Part shown: positions 7,353 to 15,721 of the stretch, in pieces
Layout of the letters: each line of letters begins with the position of its first letter
Position numbering within the stretch: the first letter of the stretch is position 1
NCBI GenBank assembly: GCA_012513625.1
Contig: JAAZBW010000508.1
Location: 1-18,222, forward strand
DNA length: 18,222 nucleotides
DNA from: Actinomycetales bacterium
GTDB lineage: Bacteria > Actinomycetota > Actinomycetes > Actinomycetales > Actinomycetaceae
Direction of reading: 5' to 3'
Made by a program: the position numbers and the translations under genes
Notes under the pieces: model-generated
Database searches by the model: none
The model's input: the letters and a program-made list of their open reading frames with translations, nothing else
What the model was told of the DNA's origin: nothing

Positions 7353-7394
7353 GGTTCCACTGTAGGCGCCCCCACTTCGGCGGCGCGGGCTCGG

Positions 7395-8990
7395 TCAGCG
7401 GGCGGAGTCGAATCCTGGGTCCGTGCCGCCCTCGCGTACGGCCACGTGGAATCCGCCCTCGGAATAGACAGTGGTGTACGTGGTGCCGGGATAGCGATCC
7501 TCGGCCCAGACGGCCGCGTCCGTGGGGGCCTCCCCCTCCTTCCACACGTAGCCCATCTGATCGAGGAGCACGTATTCCGGCGCCGGATTGCCATTGCCCA
7601 GCCAGTACACGTCCGCGCGGCTGACGAGCGGGGCCATCAGGGTGATGTCCGTTTCCACGCTGGCGTCCTGCCCCACCGCGTCGATCGCCTCGCGTGCATA
7701 CGGCGTGCGCCAGGAGGTCTCCCAGGTATCGGGCACGAGCAGCCACGCGAGCGGCAGGCGGGCGCCGAGGACCAACGTGACCGCCACCGTGGCGCCAACT
7801 GCCAGCCAGCGGTTTTTCCGGCGTCCCGGCATTGCATCGAGGAGTGCGGCCGCGGCAATCGGCATGAGGATCGCCGAGTAGTGCCAGCCCCAGCCCCAGT
7901 AGAACGGGACCGCGCCCGCGAAGCGCCAGGCGAGCGTGGGGAGCATCAGCAGGATCAGCGGGGAGCGGACCCCCACCACGCCTGCGGTGGCCACGAGCAT
8001 GAGCACGGTGACGTACTTGTCGATCGGGACGAAGATCTCCCAGAGGGAGCCCAGGCGGCCCGTGTAGTCGTACTCGCCTCCCGGGTTGAGGGCGGGGAGG
8101 ATCACGAAGGTGGCGAGCAACAGCCACACGAGGCCCCACGCCACGAGCATCCAGCCGATGCGCCAGCGCCGGTCCGGATCCGGCTGGTCCTTCCGGAGCG
8201 CGAGGATCGCGCCGAACACCGCCACCGTGAGGCCGAGGTCCTCCTTCACGAACACGAGGAGCCCGATCCACAGTGCCGCCGCGGTGAACCGCCCGCGTAG
8301 GTAGGCGGTGAGCCCGAACGCGAGGATGGGCACCGCGAAAGCGATCTCGTGGAACTGCGCCTCTGCCGCGGACTGGAGTCCCCAGCCGAGTGCGTACGCG
8401 ATGCCGAGGGCGGCGCCCATGGCGGTGCCGAGCCGCTCCATCGCGAGCCGCGCGAGCGGAACCGCGGACACGCCGAAAAGCACCGCCTGCGTGACGAGGA
8501 GCGCGAGCCCGGAGGGCCAGAGGGCCCAGATGGGGCCGAGGAGGATGAGGATCGGGTGGAAGTGATCGCCGAGCAGGTTGAAACCATGGCCCTTGATGGG
8601 GACGATCGGCGCCTCGAACTGGGAGTACGCCTTCGCGAGCTGGGAGAAGATCCCGAGGTCCCACGAGGGCGCGATCAGCTGCTCCCACTGCCTCCACCCG
8701 AGCAGGGCGTAGGCCACCGCGGTGAGCGCCCCGATCCCGAGTGCGATCCACAGCTGCGTCCGTCTCTCGCCATCACGGCCGGTCACGGTTCGCCCGCCGG
8801 CGGGTGAGGGTCCCGCGGGAACGGGGGCGGCGCCGTCGTCAGGCACGACGACGGGGGCGAGGTCGGCACGTACGGTTCCCCCGCCGGCACGCACGGTTCG
8901 CCCGCCGGCGGGTGAGGGTCCCGCGGGAACGGGGGCGGCGCCGTCGGCGGGAGTGGGTGCGGACACCGCGCGGGTGGGGTCAGAGGACAT
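7395..8990 (-). CDS. DUF2079 polytopic membrane protein
   Basis: The product is 531 residues. An Ala/Pro/Gly-rich N-tail of about 75 residues contains two copies of a GAAPVPAGPSPAGGRTV repeat. The rest is hydrophobic with about ten predicted helices. The conserved DUF2079 region is visible: SWDLGIFSQLAKAYSQ, then GHGFNLLGDHFHPILILLGP. The acidic and His residues (WDLGIF, GDHFHP) resemble those of GT-C glycosyltransferase-like membrane proteins, so a lipid-linked glycosyl transfer role is possible but unproven. A C-terminal soluble part (about 430-531, with SRADVYWLGNGNPAPEYVLLDQMG) would lie outside. The ATG overlaps the stop of the upstream flippase-like gene by 11 bp, so translation is probably coupled and the two proteins may work together on a lipid or glycan substrate. 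Confidence 0.85.
   Translation of the reverse strand: MSSDPTRAVSAPTPADGAAPVPAGPSPAGGRTVRAGGGTVRADLAPVVVPDDGAAPVPAGPSPAGGRTVTGRDGERRTQLWIALGIGALTAVAYALLGWRQWEQLIAPSWDLGIFSQLAKAYSQFEAPIVPIKGHGFNLLGDHFHPILILLGPIWALWPSGLALLVTQAVLFGVSAVPLARLAMERLGTAMGAALGIAYALGWGLQSAAEAQFHEIAFAVPILAFGLTAYLRGRFTAAALWIGLLVFVKEDLGLTVAVFGAILALRKDQPDPDRRWRIGWMLVAWGLVWLLLATFVILPALNPGGEYDYTGRLGSLWEIFVPIDKYVTVLMLVATAGVVGVRSPLILLMLPTLAWRFAGAVPFYWGWGWHYSAILMPIAAAALLDAMPGRRKNRWLAVGATVAVTLVLGARLPLAWLLVPDTWETSWRTPYAREAIDAVGQDASVETDITLMAPLVSRADVYWLGNGNPAPEYVLLDQMGYVWKEGEAPTDAAVWAEDRYPGTTYTTVYSEGGFHVAVREGGTDPGFDSAR
8784..8946 (-). repeat. 55-bp direct repeat spaced 108 bp apart in the DUF2079 gene
   Basis: 8784-8838 is identical to 8892-8946. 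The offset of 108 bp is 36 codons, so both copies are read in the same frame (GAAPVPAGPSPAGGRTV). A partial copy of the RTVRAGG-coding part lies between them. The repeats lie in the non-conserved N-terminal tail. Confidence 0.95.
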
Positions 8991-11865
8991 TGCGGCTCTG
9001 AAGGTACCTCAGGGAGAGCCATCCGAGGGGAATGCGGGCGTAGAGGGTGAGTACGCGGAAGACCAGGGTCACGGACACGGCTACGGGGGAGGGGATTCCC
9101 GCGATGGTGAGGCCGGACGTCAGCGCCACCTCCACCGGGCCGATTCCCGCAGGTGAGGGCACCAGCGAACCGGCGGAGGCGGAAGCCAGGTACGCGATCG
9201 TGAGCGTTGCCACCGGCAGCTCGTACCCGAACGCCGCCAGGGTCATACCGAACGCGGCCACATATCCCACGGTCTGGATCACGTTCCCCAGCACTCCCGC
9301 GGCCAACCGGCCCGGGTTGCCCACCACCCACAGCACGCGCGGCCAGATCTGGCGCAGCACCGGCATGACCCTCCGGGACGCCCACCCACGCACGGGAGGG
9401 ATGGCCACCAGCACACCGGCCACGGCCACCAGGATCGCCACCACGATCATCACCGCGCCGGAGGGCACCACCATGGAGCCGGCGCTCCCCGCGGCCCCGG
9501 CCACCACGGTCACCATGATCAGCAGCGCCACCGTGGTGAGGAACCGCGTGACCTGCACCATGGTCACGGTGGCCACGGCGAGCGTGGGCTGGACGCGCTC
9601 CTTGGTGAGGTAGCGGATATCGATCGCGGCGGGGCCCACGCCGGCGGGCGCCACCAGCGAGACAATCGAGGACGCCACCTGCACGAGCGTGGTCCGCCAC
9701 ATCCGGAGCTTCTCCGGCGTGAACGAGACCAGCCCCAGCGCGGCGCCGTAGTACGTGGCCAGCCCGGCCCCGAACGCCGCCACGAGCCATGCCGGGTTCG
9801 CATCCCGGAACGCGGCCGCCACCTGGTCCCAGTTGAACGTACCGAACAGCAGCACCACGGCCGCGAAGCCCACCGAGATCGTGAGCAGTTGCTTGAACGT
9901 GAGCCGCTGCAACGTGGCGGGCGGCGCATCCGCCGCGGCCGGCACCAGCCGGAGCAGCTCCTCGCCCAGCCGGTGCAGGAACCGCCGCGGCATCTCGGCG
10001 CGGGTCTGCGGCGGCATCACGATCTGCTGCAGCAGTGGCGCGAGGGAGGTCAGCTCCGCCTCCGAGAGCGCCGCGGAGGCTGCGGCGATCGCCCGGTCCG
10101 TGCCCACGCGGGTGGCGAGCATGGTGAGCGCCTGCGCCAGATCGATCCGGCGGGAGAGCTCGGAGGTGGCCACTTCCCCGTTCTCCCAACCGGTCAGCCA
10201 CACGGAGCCGCCGCCCGATTCCACCACCACGTGTGCGGCCGTCAGCGAGCGGTGCGAGATGCCCGCATTGTGCGCGAGGTGGAGCTGCTGCCAGAACTCC
10301 TGCAGGTGCTCGTCCCTGATCTCGTGTGCCACCAACTCCGAGAACGCGCGCCCGCCCGGGATGTGCGGGTAGACCATCAGGATCGAGTCGTTGGCCCGGG
10401 CGATCGCCTCCATGGACGGCACCCGCACGCCCGCCTCCCGCGCCGCGAACGCCATCAGCGCCGCATGCTGCGCGCTTTCGCGGAGGCTCGGCTTCATGGG
10501 CCGGTCAATCCCGCGCAGCCGCATCGCGTCCCACATGGTGGCGAGGAATCCCACCAGTTGGCGGTCGCCGTCCAGCACCGAGACGTCCCGGCGCCGCCCA
10601 TTCTCGAACACCGCATAGTGCCGGTGCTGGTTGAACGGATCCGGCCGCGGCTGCTCCTGCAGCAACTCCTCAACCTCCGCGGGCAGCGGCAGCGGATTCG
10701 GCACCATCACCTCGTCCGAGGTGTCGAGCGCCCGCATCAGCTCGTCCAGCGTGGACGGCCGGTCGGGCGGCGGCGCCGGCTGGTCCGGTGAGCGCACCAT
10801 CCCCGGCGACGATCGGTCCACCTCCGTCCGCACCTCACCGAACCTGGGCTCGCCGTTGGCGGGGGCGGGTGGCGCCGCCGTCGCTCCGCCCGGTGGGGAC
10901 GCGTCCGGTGAGCCGAGGACGGAACCCGCGTGCGTCGTCGTCGGGGCGCCCGCGGGGGCGTGGCCCACGGGAGCGGTGGAGGAGACCATCCAGGAGTGGA
11001 CGGTGGAGGGGGCGGAGTCGAGGCGCACCACGAGCGAGGGGCGGAGACCGGCGCGGCGGAGTCCGCGCACGAGGGAGAGGCCGGCCGCGCGGGAGGAGCG
11101 CACACCCATGGCCCAGCGCATGAGGAAGCCGATGGTGCGGCCGAGGAACGCGGAGACGAGGGCGCCGGAGAGCGCGAGATCGCCCTGGAGGACGGCCAGC
11201 ATCACCACCACCACAATGGCCGCCCACGAGATGCGCACCACGCGGGAGGAGGAGGCGCGGCCCACGGCCGTGAGCAGGCCGCTGAGGGTGGCCACGTACG
11301 GAGCGAGCGCCGGCACGTTCACACCGCGCGAGTTCTGCGCGAGCGCGAGATTCAGCGGGTGCGTGGACTCGAGCAAGGAGAGGCCGTTAACCAGCAGGAA
11401 CGCCAACACGTAGGCGATCCCGCCGGCGAGCAGGGCCTGGACGATCACGCGCCACTGGCGCTGGAGGGTCTGGGCGAGGAGGACGGTGAGGGGAACCAGG
11501 AAGATGACGAGCCCCTCGATGAAGGCCACCGGAAGGAGCAGGATCTGGCGTGCGGTGCGGTTGACAGCGTCCTGGACGTCCTCGGTGACGCCGGCGGTGG
11601 TCTCGGGACCGAGGTAGGCCACGAGCACCACGAGCGTGAGGATCAGGAGGTTGACAACCGTGGAGACGAGGTCCGAGGGGCGCCGGATGTGGCGTTCCTC
11701 CACGTCCACGAGCCGAACGGCCGCCTTGGGGGTGGCGGCGTTGATGAGGCGGAGGTCCGCGTCCGGCACCGGGGGGACGATCGCGGCGCCCGAGCCGTTC
11801 GGGGCGCGGCGGGAGGGCGGCGGCTCCTGCGTCACGGCGCGATTGATCGTGACCTCCTCCTCCAT
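8980..11865 (-). CDS. Kinase-like domain fused to LPG-synthase-TM/UPF0104 flippase-like protein
   Basis: The product is 961 residues from ATG 11865. A longer frame starts at 11916, but that ATG lies inside the hairpin that closes the upstream transport operon. Order: soluble N-tail; a membrane block of about five helices (55-250); a Pro/Ala linker; a kinase-like region (about 400-635); then a C-terminal polytopic domain (about 655-950) with SLVPSPAGIGPVEVALTSG, the signature of the lysylphosphatidylglycerol-synthase transmembrane family (MprF-flippase-like). The kinase-like part has ILMVYPHIPGG (hinge-like) and SHRSLTAAHVVV, where Ser replaces the Asp of an HRD/HGD catalytic loop, and GWENG in place of DFG, so it looks catalytically inactive. 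No lysyl-transferase domain is present. Transport of a lipid or glycolipid with a sensory pseudokinase is inference. Confidence 0.82.
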   Translation of the reverse strand: MEEEVTINRAVTQEPPPSRRAPNGSGAAIVPPVPDADLRLINAATPKAAVRLVDVEERHIRRPSDLVSTVVNLLILTLVVLVAYLGPETTAGVTEDVQDAVNRTARQILLLPVAFIEGLVIFLVPLTVLLAQTLQRQWRVIVQALLAGGIAYVLAFLLVNGLSLLESTHPLNLALAQNSRGVNVPALAPYVATLSGLLTAVGRASSSRVVRISWAAIVVVVMLAVLQGDLALSGALVSAFLGRTIGFLMRWAMGVRSSRAAGLSLVRGLRRAGLRPSLVVRLDSAPSTVHSWMVSSTAPVGHAPAGAPTTTHAGSVLGSPDASPPGGATAAPPAPANGEPRFGEVRTEVDRSSPGMVRSPDQPAPPPDRPSTLDELMRALDTSDEVMVPNPLPLPAEVEELLQEQPRPDPFNQHRHYAVFENGRRRDVSVLDGDRQLVGFLATMWDAMRLRGIDRPMKPSLRESAQHAALMAFAAREAGVRVPSMEAIARANDSILMVYPHIPGGRAFSELVAHEIRDEHLQEFWQQLHLAHNAGISHRSLTAAHVVVESGGGSVWLTGWENGEVATSELSRRIDLAQALTMLATRVGTDRAIAAASAALSEAELTSLAPLLQQIVMPPQTRAEMPRRFLHRLGEELLRLVPAAADAPPATLQRLTFKQLLTISVGFAAVVLLFGTFNWDQVAAAFRDANPAWLVAAFGAGLATYYGAALGLVSFTPEKLRMWRTTLVQVASSIVSLVAPAGVGPAAIDIRYLTKERVQPTLAVATVTMVQVTRFLTTVALLIMVTVVAGAAGSAGSMVVPSGAVMIVVAILVAVAGVLVAIPPVRGWASRRVMPVLRQIWPRVLWVVGNPGRLAAGVLGNVIQTVGYVAAFGMTLAAFGYELPVATLTIAYLASASAGSLVPSPAGIGPVEVALTSGLTIAGIPSPVAVSVTLVFRVLTLYARIPLGWLSLRYLQSRNVL

Positions 11866-11883
11866 GGGGTCGAGTCTACGAGT

Positions 11884-11914
11884 GGGGGCGGCCGGCCACC
11901 GGCCAGCCGCCCCC
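11884..11914 (-). terminator. GC-rich hairpin, second of two after the ABC binding-protein gene
   Basis: GGGGGCGGCCGGCC (11884-11897) pairs with GGCCAGCCGCCCCC (11901-11914) over 14 positions with one C/A mismatch and an ACC loop. It lies 44 bp after the binding-protein stop on the minus strand and has no U-tract, as is common for actinobacterial terminators. It also argues against starting the next gene at ATG 11916. Confidence 0.65.
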
Positions 11915-11923
11915 ATCGAGGTG

Positions 11924-11948
11924 GTAACGAACCAGAGCGGTTCGTTAC
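11924..11948 (-). terminator. Perfect 10-bp hairpin, first of two after the ABC binding-protein gene
   Basis: GTAACGAACC (11924-11933) and GGTTCGTTAC (11939-11948) are perfect inverted arms around AGAGC. The hairpin starts 9 bp after the stop of the binding-protein gene. No T-run follows on the minus strand. With the GC-rich hairpin at 11884-11914 it forms a tandem terminator or a 3' mRNA-stabilising pair. Confidence 0.65.
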
Positions 11949-11957
11949 GAGGTCCGA

Positions 11958-13346
11958 TCAGCGCATCGCGGCGTTGCCGGCCTCGACGGCCTGCGCGAGC
12001 GCCTCGCCCACCGGGATGTTGCCGAGCAGCATGTCCTGCAGGATCGGCGTGATCTCGTTGGCTCCGGCGTTCACCTCGGGACCCACGGGGGCCGGGGTGG
12101 TCTGACCCTCGGCGGCGTCCACGAACAGCTGCACGTCCACGCCCTCCGCGGCCCAGTAGTCAACGAATGCCTGCTGCGCGCCCACGGCGCCCGGGAAGGA
12201 GACGCCCTGCGAGGCGATGGCGGTCTGGCCATCCACCGAGCCGAGCCACTCGAGCACGCGGACCGTGGCGTCCATGTTCTCCGAGTTGGCGTTACCCACG
12301 GCGGCCACACCGTGCACCACGGAGATGCGGCCCTCGGGGCCCTCCACCATCGGCGCGATACCCCACTCGAACGTGGCGTTGTCCGCGATGGTCTTCAGGT
12401 TGTAGGGGCCCGACTGGAAGAGGCCGAGCTTGCCCTGCAGGAACAGGTCGCGGGTGATGTCACCGTTGGTGTTGGTGTCTGCTGCGGACGGGGCCACGTA
12501 GTGCTCGTTGATCAGATCGTGGAGGTACTGGAACGCCAGCTCACCCTCGGGGGTGTCGAACGCGAACATGCCCTCGTCGTCCTGGAAGGTGGCGCCGGCC
12601 TGCGCGAGGAAGTCGATGTAGATCGCCTGCAGGTCCAGCTGCGCGTTGAAGCCGAACTGCTCGCGGTTGTCCGGGTTGAAACCCTCATCGGCCGGCGTGT
12701 TGCCGTCCGCGTCCAGCGTCAGCGCGGTGGCTGCCGGGAGGAGCGTGTCCGCGTCCGGGTTCTCCGCGTCCCACCGCAGGTTGGCCGGGTCCACGCCCGC
12801 CGCCTCGGTCAGTTCCGCGTTGTAGTAGAGCGCGATCGAGTCCCACAGTTGCGGCACGCCCCAGAGGCTGCCGTCCCGCGTGTACAGGTCGACGACGGAC
12901 TGGGTCCACTCGTCGTGACCGTCACCGAGTGCCTCGGTGATGTCGAGGAGGTTGCCGGAATCGGCGAACTTCGCGAAGTTCGAGGAGTTGGTCCAGAAGA
13001 TGTCTGCCATATCGCCCGACTGGAGGTCGAGGGGGAGCCGCGTCCAGTAGTCACCCCACGGCACGAGCTCCACGTTCACCACGATGTCCGGGTTCTGGGC
13101 AGTGAACGCATCGAACGACTCCTCGTATGCGGGCGCCGCCACATCGTCCCAGAGCCGGAACGTCACGGTGGTGCTGCCCGTGGCCTCCGTGTCATCAGTG
13201 GACGTCTCCGTGGTGCCGCCGGTCTCGGTGCTGCCGCCTGCCGGTGTGGTCTCTCCGTCTCCCCCCGTGCTCGGGGAGCAGGCAGCCAGGCCGAGGGCGA
13301 GCACCGCCACAGCGCTGAGCGCTGCTACTCCACGTGTCTTGCGCAT
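11958..13346 (-). CDS. Sugar ABC transporter substrate-binding lipoprotein (family 1)
   Basis: The product is 462 residues. It has a lipoprotein signal peptide with lipobox LAAC (Cys23), a Thr/Gly/Glu-rich tether (about 24-58), then a periplasmic-binding-protein fold of the MalE/UgpB type: VTFRLWDDVAAPAYEESFDAF, IVVNVELVPWGDYWTRLPLDLQSGDMADIFWTNSSNFAKFADSGNLLDI, and later LFLQGKLGLFQSGPYNLKTI and VSVVHGVAAVGNANSENMDA-like elements typical of CUT1 binding proteins. It would capture an extracellular oligosaccharide or related sugar and deliver it to the two permeases encoded upstream; the exact sugar is not readable. AAGGAG (13352-13357) precedes the ATG by 5 nt. It is the last gene of the operon, separated from the permeases by 261 bp, so it may have its own promoter or a stabilised mRNA. 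Confidence 0.9.
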   Translation of the reverse strand: MRKTRGVAALSAVAVLALGLAACSPSTGGDGETTPAGGSTETGGTTETSTDDTEATGSTTVTFRLWDDVAAPAYEESFDAFTAQNPDIVVNVELVPWGDYWTRLPLDLQSGDMADIFWTNSSNFAKFADSGNLLDITEALGDGHDEWTQSVVDLYTRDGSLWGVPQLWDSIALYYNAELTEAAGVDPANLRWDAENPDADTLLPAATALTLDADGNTPADEGFNPDNREQFGFNAQLDLQAIYIDFLAQAGATFQDDEGMFAFDTPEGELAFQYLHDLINEHYVAPSAADTNTNGDITRDLFLQGKLGLFQSGPYNLKTIADNATFEWGIAPMVEGPEGRISVVHGVAAVGNANSENMDATVRVLEWLGSVDGQTAIASQGVSFPGAVGAQQAFVDYWAAEGVDVQLFVDAAEGQTTPAPVGPEVNAGANEITPILQDMLLGNIPVGEALAQAVEAGNAAMR

Positions 13347-13607
13347 GTGTTCTCCTTCTCCGCGGGCCCTGCCCGTTATCCTGCGCGGGCCCGTCCTGTC
13401 CTTCTGCGCGCGCCCTGCCGGTTCACCTACGCGGACGTATGCCCGGCGGGCTCACAGTGGCGTGGTGCGGCCGCAGCCGGCACCGACGCGCTTGAACTCT
13501 CAATTGTCTCCCATTCCTGGCGGTGTTCTGGCCGGGGTCGAGGTTGCACGGGTCACGGTTTCGCATCATGAACAGGTCCCGCGACCCCGGTTCTGCTCCG
13601 GAGCGGG
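13347..13607 (-). promoter_or_regulatory. Intergenic region between permease and binding-protein genes, with 5' hairpin
   Basis: This 261-bp gap holds a 9-bp direct repeat CGCGGGCCC (13361-13369 and 13384-13392). The same bases form a 7-bp inverted pair (CGGGCCC at 13363-13369 and GGGCCCG at 13387-13393) with a 17-nt loop, only 5 nt upstream of the Shine-Dalgarno of the binding-protein gene. A small dyad TACG-CGGA-CGTA lies at 13428-13439. At the permease end, GACCC (13583-13587 on plus) and GGGTC (13605-13609) could form a weak hairpin. No convincing promoter hexamers were found, but differential expression of the binding protein is plausible. Confidence 0.4.
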
Positions 13608-14603
13608 TCAGCGGACGCCCGTTACTCCGAGGGACCGCGTGATCTGGTTCTGGAACGCCACGAACAGGATGATGAGCGGTGCCAGCGCAATCGTGGTGGC
13701 GGCCATGACCAGGGTCCAGCGGCCGTCGTACTGGGACTGAAGCGCGGCCGTGGCCACGGTGATCACCCGCCACTCCGGGGCGGGCGCGATCACGGAGGGC
13801 CACATGAAGTTGTTCCAGTGCGAGACCACGGTGATCAGCACAAGCGTGACGAGGATCGGCCGGTTGGACGGCAGCACCACGGACCACAGCCGCCGCAGGT
13901 ACCCCGCACCATCGATCTTGGAGGCGTCCAGGATTTCCGACGGCACCGATCTGAAGTTCTGCCGCAACAGGAAAATCGCGTACGGGGACCCGAACATCAG
14001 CGGCAACGTCAACCCCAGGAACGAGTTCTTCATCCCGGCGGAGGTCATCATCACGTACAGCGGGATGATCGTGACCACCGCCGGAACCATCATGGTGGAG
14101 AGGTAGATCCAGAAGATCGTCTCCCGCCCGGGGAACTCGAGGGTGGCGAACGTGTACGCCGCCAGCACCGAGCTGATCAGCTGCCCCACCACCATCACGA
14201 TCACCACCTGCGCGGTCACGAGGATCGGGACGTAGAAGTTGTACGGCGCCTGCATCAGAGCGGTGTAGTTCTCCGTTGTCACCGGGTCCGGCAGGGTCAG
14301 CGGCGGCGTGATGGCGAACTGGTTCGGCGTCTTCAGCGAGGTGACCACCGAGAACACGAACGGCATGATCATCACCGCCGCGCCCGCGAGCAGGAACAGG
14401 TACAGGAACGCGAGCGAGCCGAGCCTCCCCAGGGTGAGTGGCCGTCGTCGGGACTGACGGGGCGCACCACCCTCCAGGGGAAGGCCCGACGACGGCGGGG
14501 TGGGCCTCGTCGTCGATCTCGCCGATCCGGGCCCACCGGAGTCCGCCGCAGCATCCCGGCTGAGGGGCAGGCCCGGCGTGGCGGGGGTGGGGGAGGCGCT
14601 CAT
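13608..14603 (-). CDS. Sugar ABC transporter permease, MalG type
   Basis: The product is 331 residues. A Pro/Ser-rich cytoplasmic tail of about 60 residues precedes six predicted helices (first SLAFLYLFLLAGAAVMIMPFVFSVV). The EAA-loop motif that docks the ATPase is EILDASKIDGAGYLRRLWSVVLP. The conserved NQFAITPPLTLPDPVTTENY region after the first helix is typical of CUT1 MalG-like subunits. The ATG overlaps the upstream permease stop by 4 bp (ATGA), which fixes the start and indicates translational coupling. No ATPase gene is present in the window; CUT1 systems often share a single MsmK/MalK-type ATPase encoded elsewhere. The long N-tail is unusual for MalG proteins. Confidence 0.92.
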   Translation of the reverse strand: MSASPTPATPGLPLSRDAAADSGGPGSARSTTRPTPPSSGLPLEGGAPRQSRRRPLTLGRLGSLAFLYLFLLAGAAVMIMPFVFSVVTSLKTPNQFAITPPLTLPDPVTTENYTALMQAPYNFYVPILVTAQVVIVMVVGQLISSVLAAYTFATLEFPGRETIFWIYLSTMMVPAVVTIIPLYVMMTSAGMKNSFLGLTLPLMFGSPYAIFLLRQNFRSVPSEILDASKIDGAGYLRRLWSVVLPSNRPILVTLVLITVVSHWNNFMWPSVIAPAPEWRVITVATAALQSQYDGRWTLVMAATTIALAPLIILFVAFQNQITRSLGVTGVR

Positions 14604-15601
14604 GACATGTCGTAGGTCATTCGGGGCGCGAAGTAGCGCTGCTGGGCGATGGTGATGATCACGAGCACGGCGAAGAGGATGAGGGCCATCACGGAGGCCT
14701 CGCCGAGATCGAGGGAGACGAAGGCCTCCTGGTAGATGCGGGAGGCGATCACGTCGGTGCTGCCGCCGGGATAGCCGCGGGCGGAGCCGGTGAGGCCGTA
14801 GACGAGGTCGAAGACCTGGAAGGACGCCACGATCTCGGTGACCAGGATGAAGAAGGTGGTGGGGCGGAGCAGGGGCAGGGTCATCTGGGTGAGCATCTTG
14901 ACGGGGCCGGCGCCGTCAAGCCGGGCGGCCTCGTAGACGGACTGCGGGATGGACTGCAGGCCCGCGAGGAAGAACAGGGAGATGTAGCCCACCTTGGACC
15001 ACACGTACACGAACGCGACCGCCGGGAGGGCCAGGTTCACATCACTCATCCACTCGATGCGCTGGCCGAGTAATGCGTTGATCAGGCCGTTCGAGGGGTC
15101 GAAGAGCCAGCGCCACACCACGCCGAGTGCGAGCGGCGCGCACACCCACGGCAGCACGTAGAGGACCCGCAGGAAGCTGCGGCCGGGGAGGTTGCGGTTG
15201 AGTGCCACTGCCAGCAGGAGGCCGCAGATCACGCTCGCGGGAATGGCCATGAGGACGAACCTGGCGGTGACCCCGAGGGAGTTCCAGAACTTGCCGTCCT
15301 GCAGGATGTTCCGCCAGTTCTCCGTGCCCACGAACTCGGGGTTGGTGATGAGGTCCCAGTCCATGAAGGAGAGGATTCCCACCAGGAACACGGGCACGAT
15401 CAGGAACACGCCCACGCCCACGAAGCTGGGGATGAGGAGGGAGTAGGCGGTGGTGGTCTCGCGGCGTCGGCGGGCGCGTTGGCCTGGCCGGAGGGCGGGG
15501 CGTCCGGGGCGACGATCTGCGTGGGTTGGCCCCGGCGCCGCGGCCGGGTGGGTGGCCGGGTCCGGCGGGGGTGCGGCCGAGGGCAGGGTGGGTGCGGTCA
15601 T
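14600..15601 (-). CDS. Sugar ABC transporter permease, MalF type
   Basis: The product is 333 residues from ATG 15601. A near-perfect Shine-Dalgarno (AGGAGGTG, 15604-15611) stands just before it, which decides the start although the frame stays open for a further 600 bp upstream. A Pro/Arg-rich cytoplasmic tail of about 50 residues is followed by six predicted helices (first YSLLIPSFVGVGVFLIVPVFLVGILSFMDW). The EAA-loop motif is SVYEAARLDGAGPVKMLTQMTLPLLRP. The sequence NALLGQRIEWMSDVNLALPAVAF fits a CUT1 sugar permease. It would form the heterodimeric membrane channel with the MalG-type subunit encoded next. It is the first gene of the operon. Confidence 0.92.
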   Translation of the reverse strand: MTAPTLPSAAPPPDPATHPAAAPGPTHADRRPGRPALRPGQRARRRRETTTAYSLLIPSFVGVGVFLIVPVFLVGILSFMDWDLITNPEFVGTENWRNILQDGKFWNSLGVTARFVLMAIPASVICGLLLAVALNRNLPGRSFLRVLYVLPWVCAPLALGVVWRWLFDPSNGLINALLGQRIEWMSDVNLALPAVAFVYVWSKVGYISLFFLAGLQSIPQSVYEAARLDGAGPVKMLTQMTLPLLRPTTFFILVTEIVASFQVFDLVYGLTGSARGYPGGSTDVIASRIYQEAFVSLDLGEASVMALILFAVLVIITIAQQRYFAPRMTYDMS

Positions 15602-15721
15602 GTCACCTCCTGCCTGGCCCGGCGCCGGTGGCGGTGCGGGCGATCGGGCGTTGCTGTTGTGCCGGGCCCGGCGCCGTGTGGTGCGGGCGTTCGGGCGTTC
15701 GGGCGATCGGGCGTTGGAGCC

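Noticed and set aside
6883..8751. 622-residue open frame overlapping copC-like and DUF2079 genes on the same strand
   Set aside because: Arg/Pro/Gly-rich translation without domains; the two real genes in another frame have signal peptide, metal ligands and conserved membrane motifs.
8980..11865. Full MprF lysylphosphatidylglycerol synthase
   Set aside because: Only the transmembrane flippase-like domain is present; no aminoacyl-transferase (GNAT-like) C-terminal domain follows it.
8980..11916. Start of the kinase/flippase-like gene at ATG 11916
   Set aside because: That ATG adjoins a 14-position hairpin that probably terminates the upstream operon, has no Shine-Dalgarno, and the 17 extra residues are encoded by the hairpin arm.
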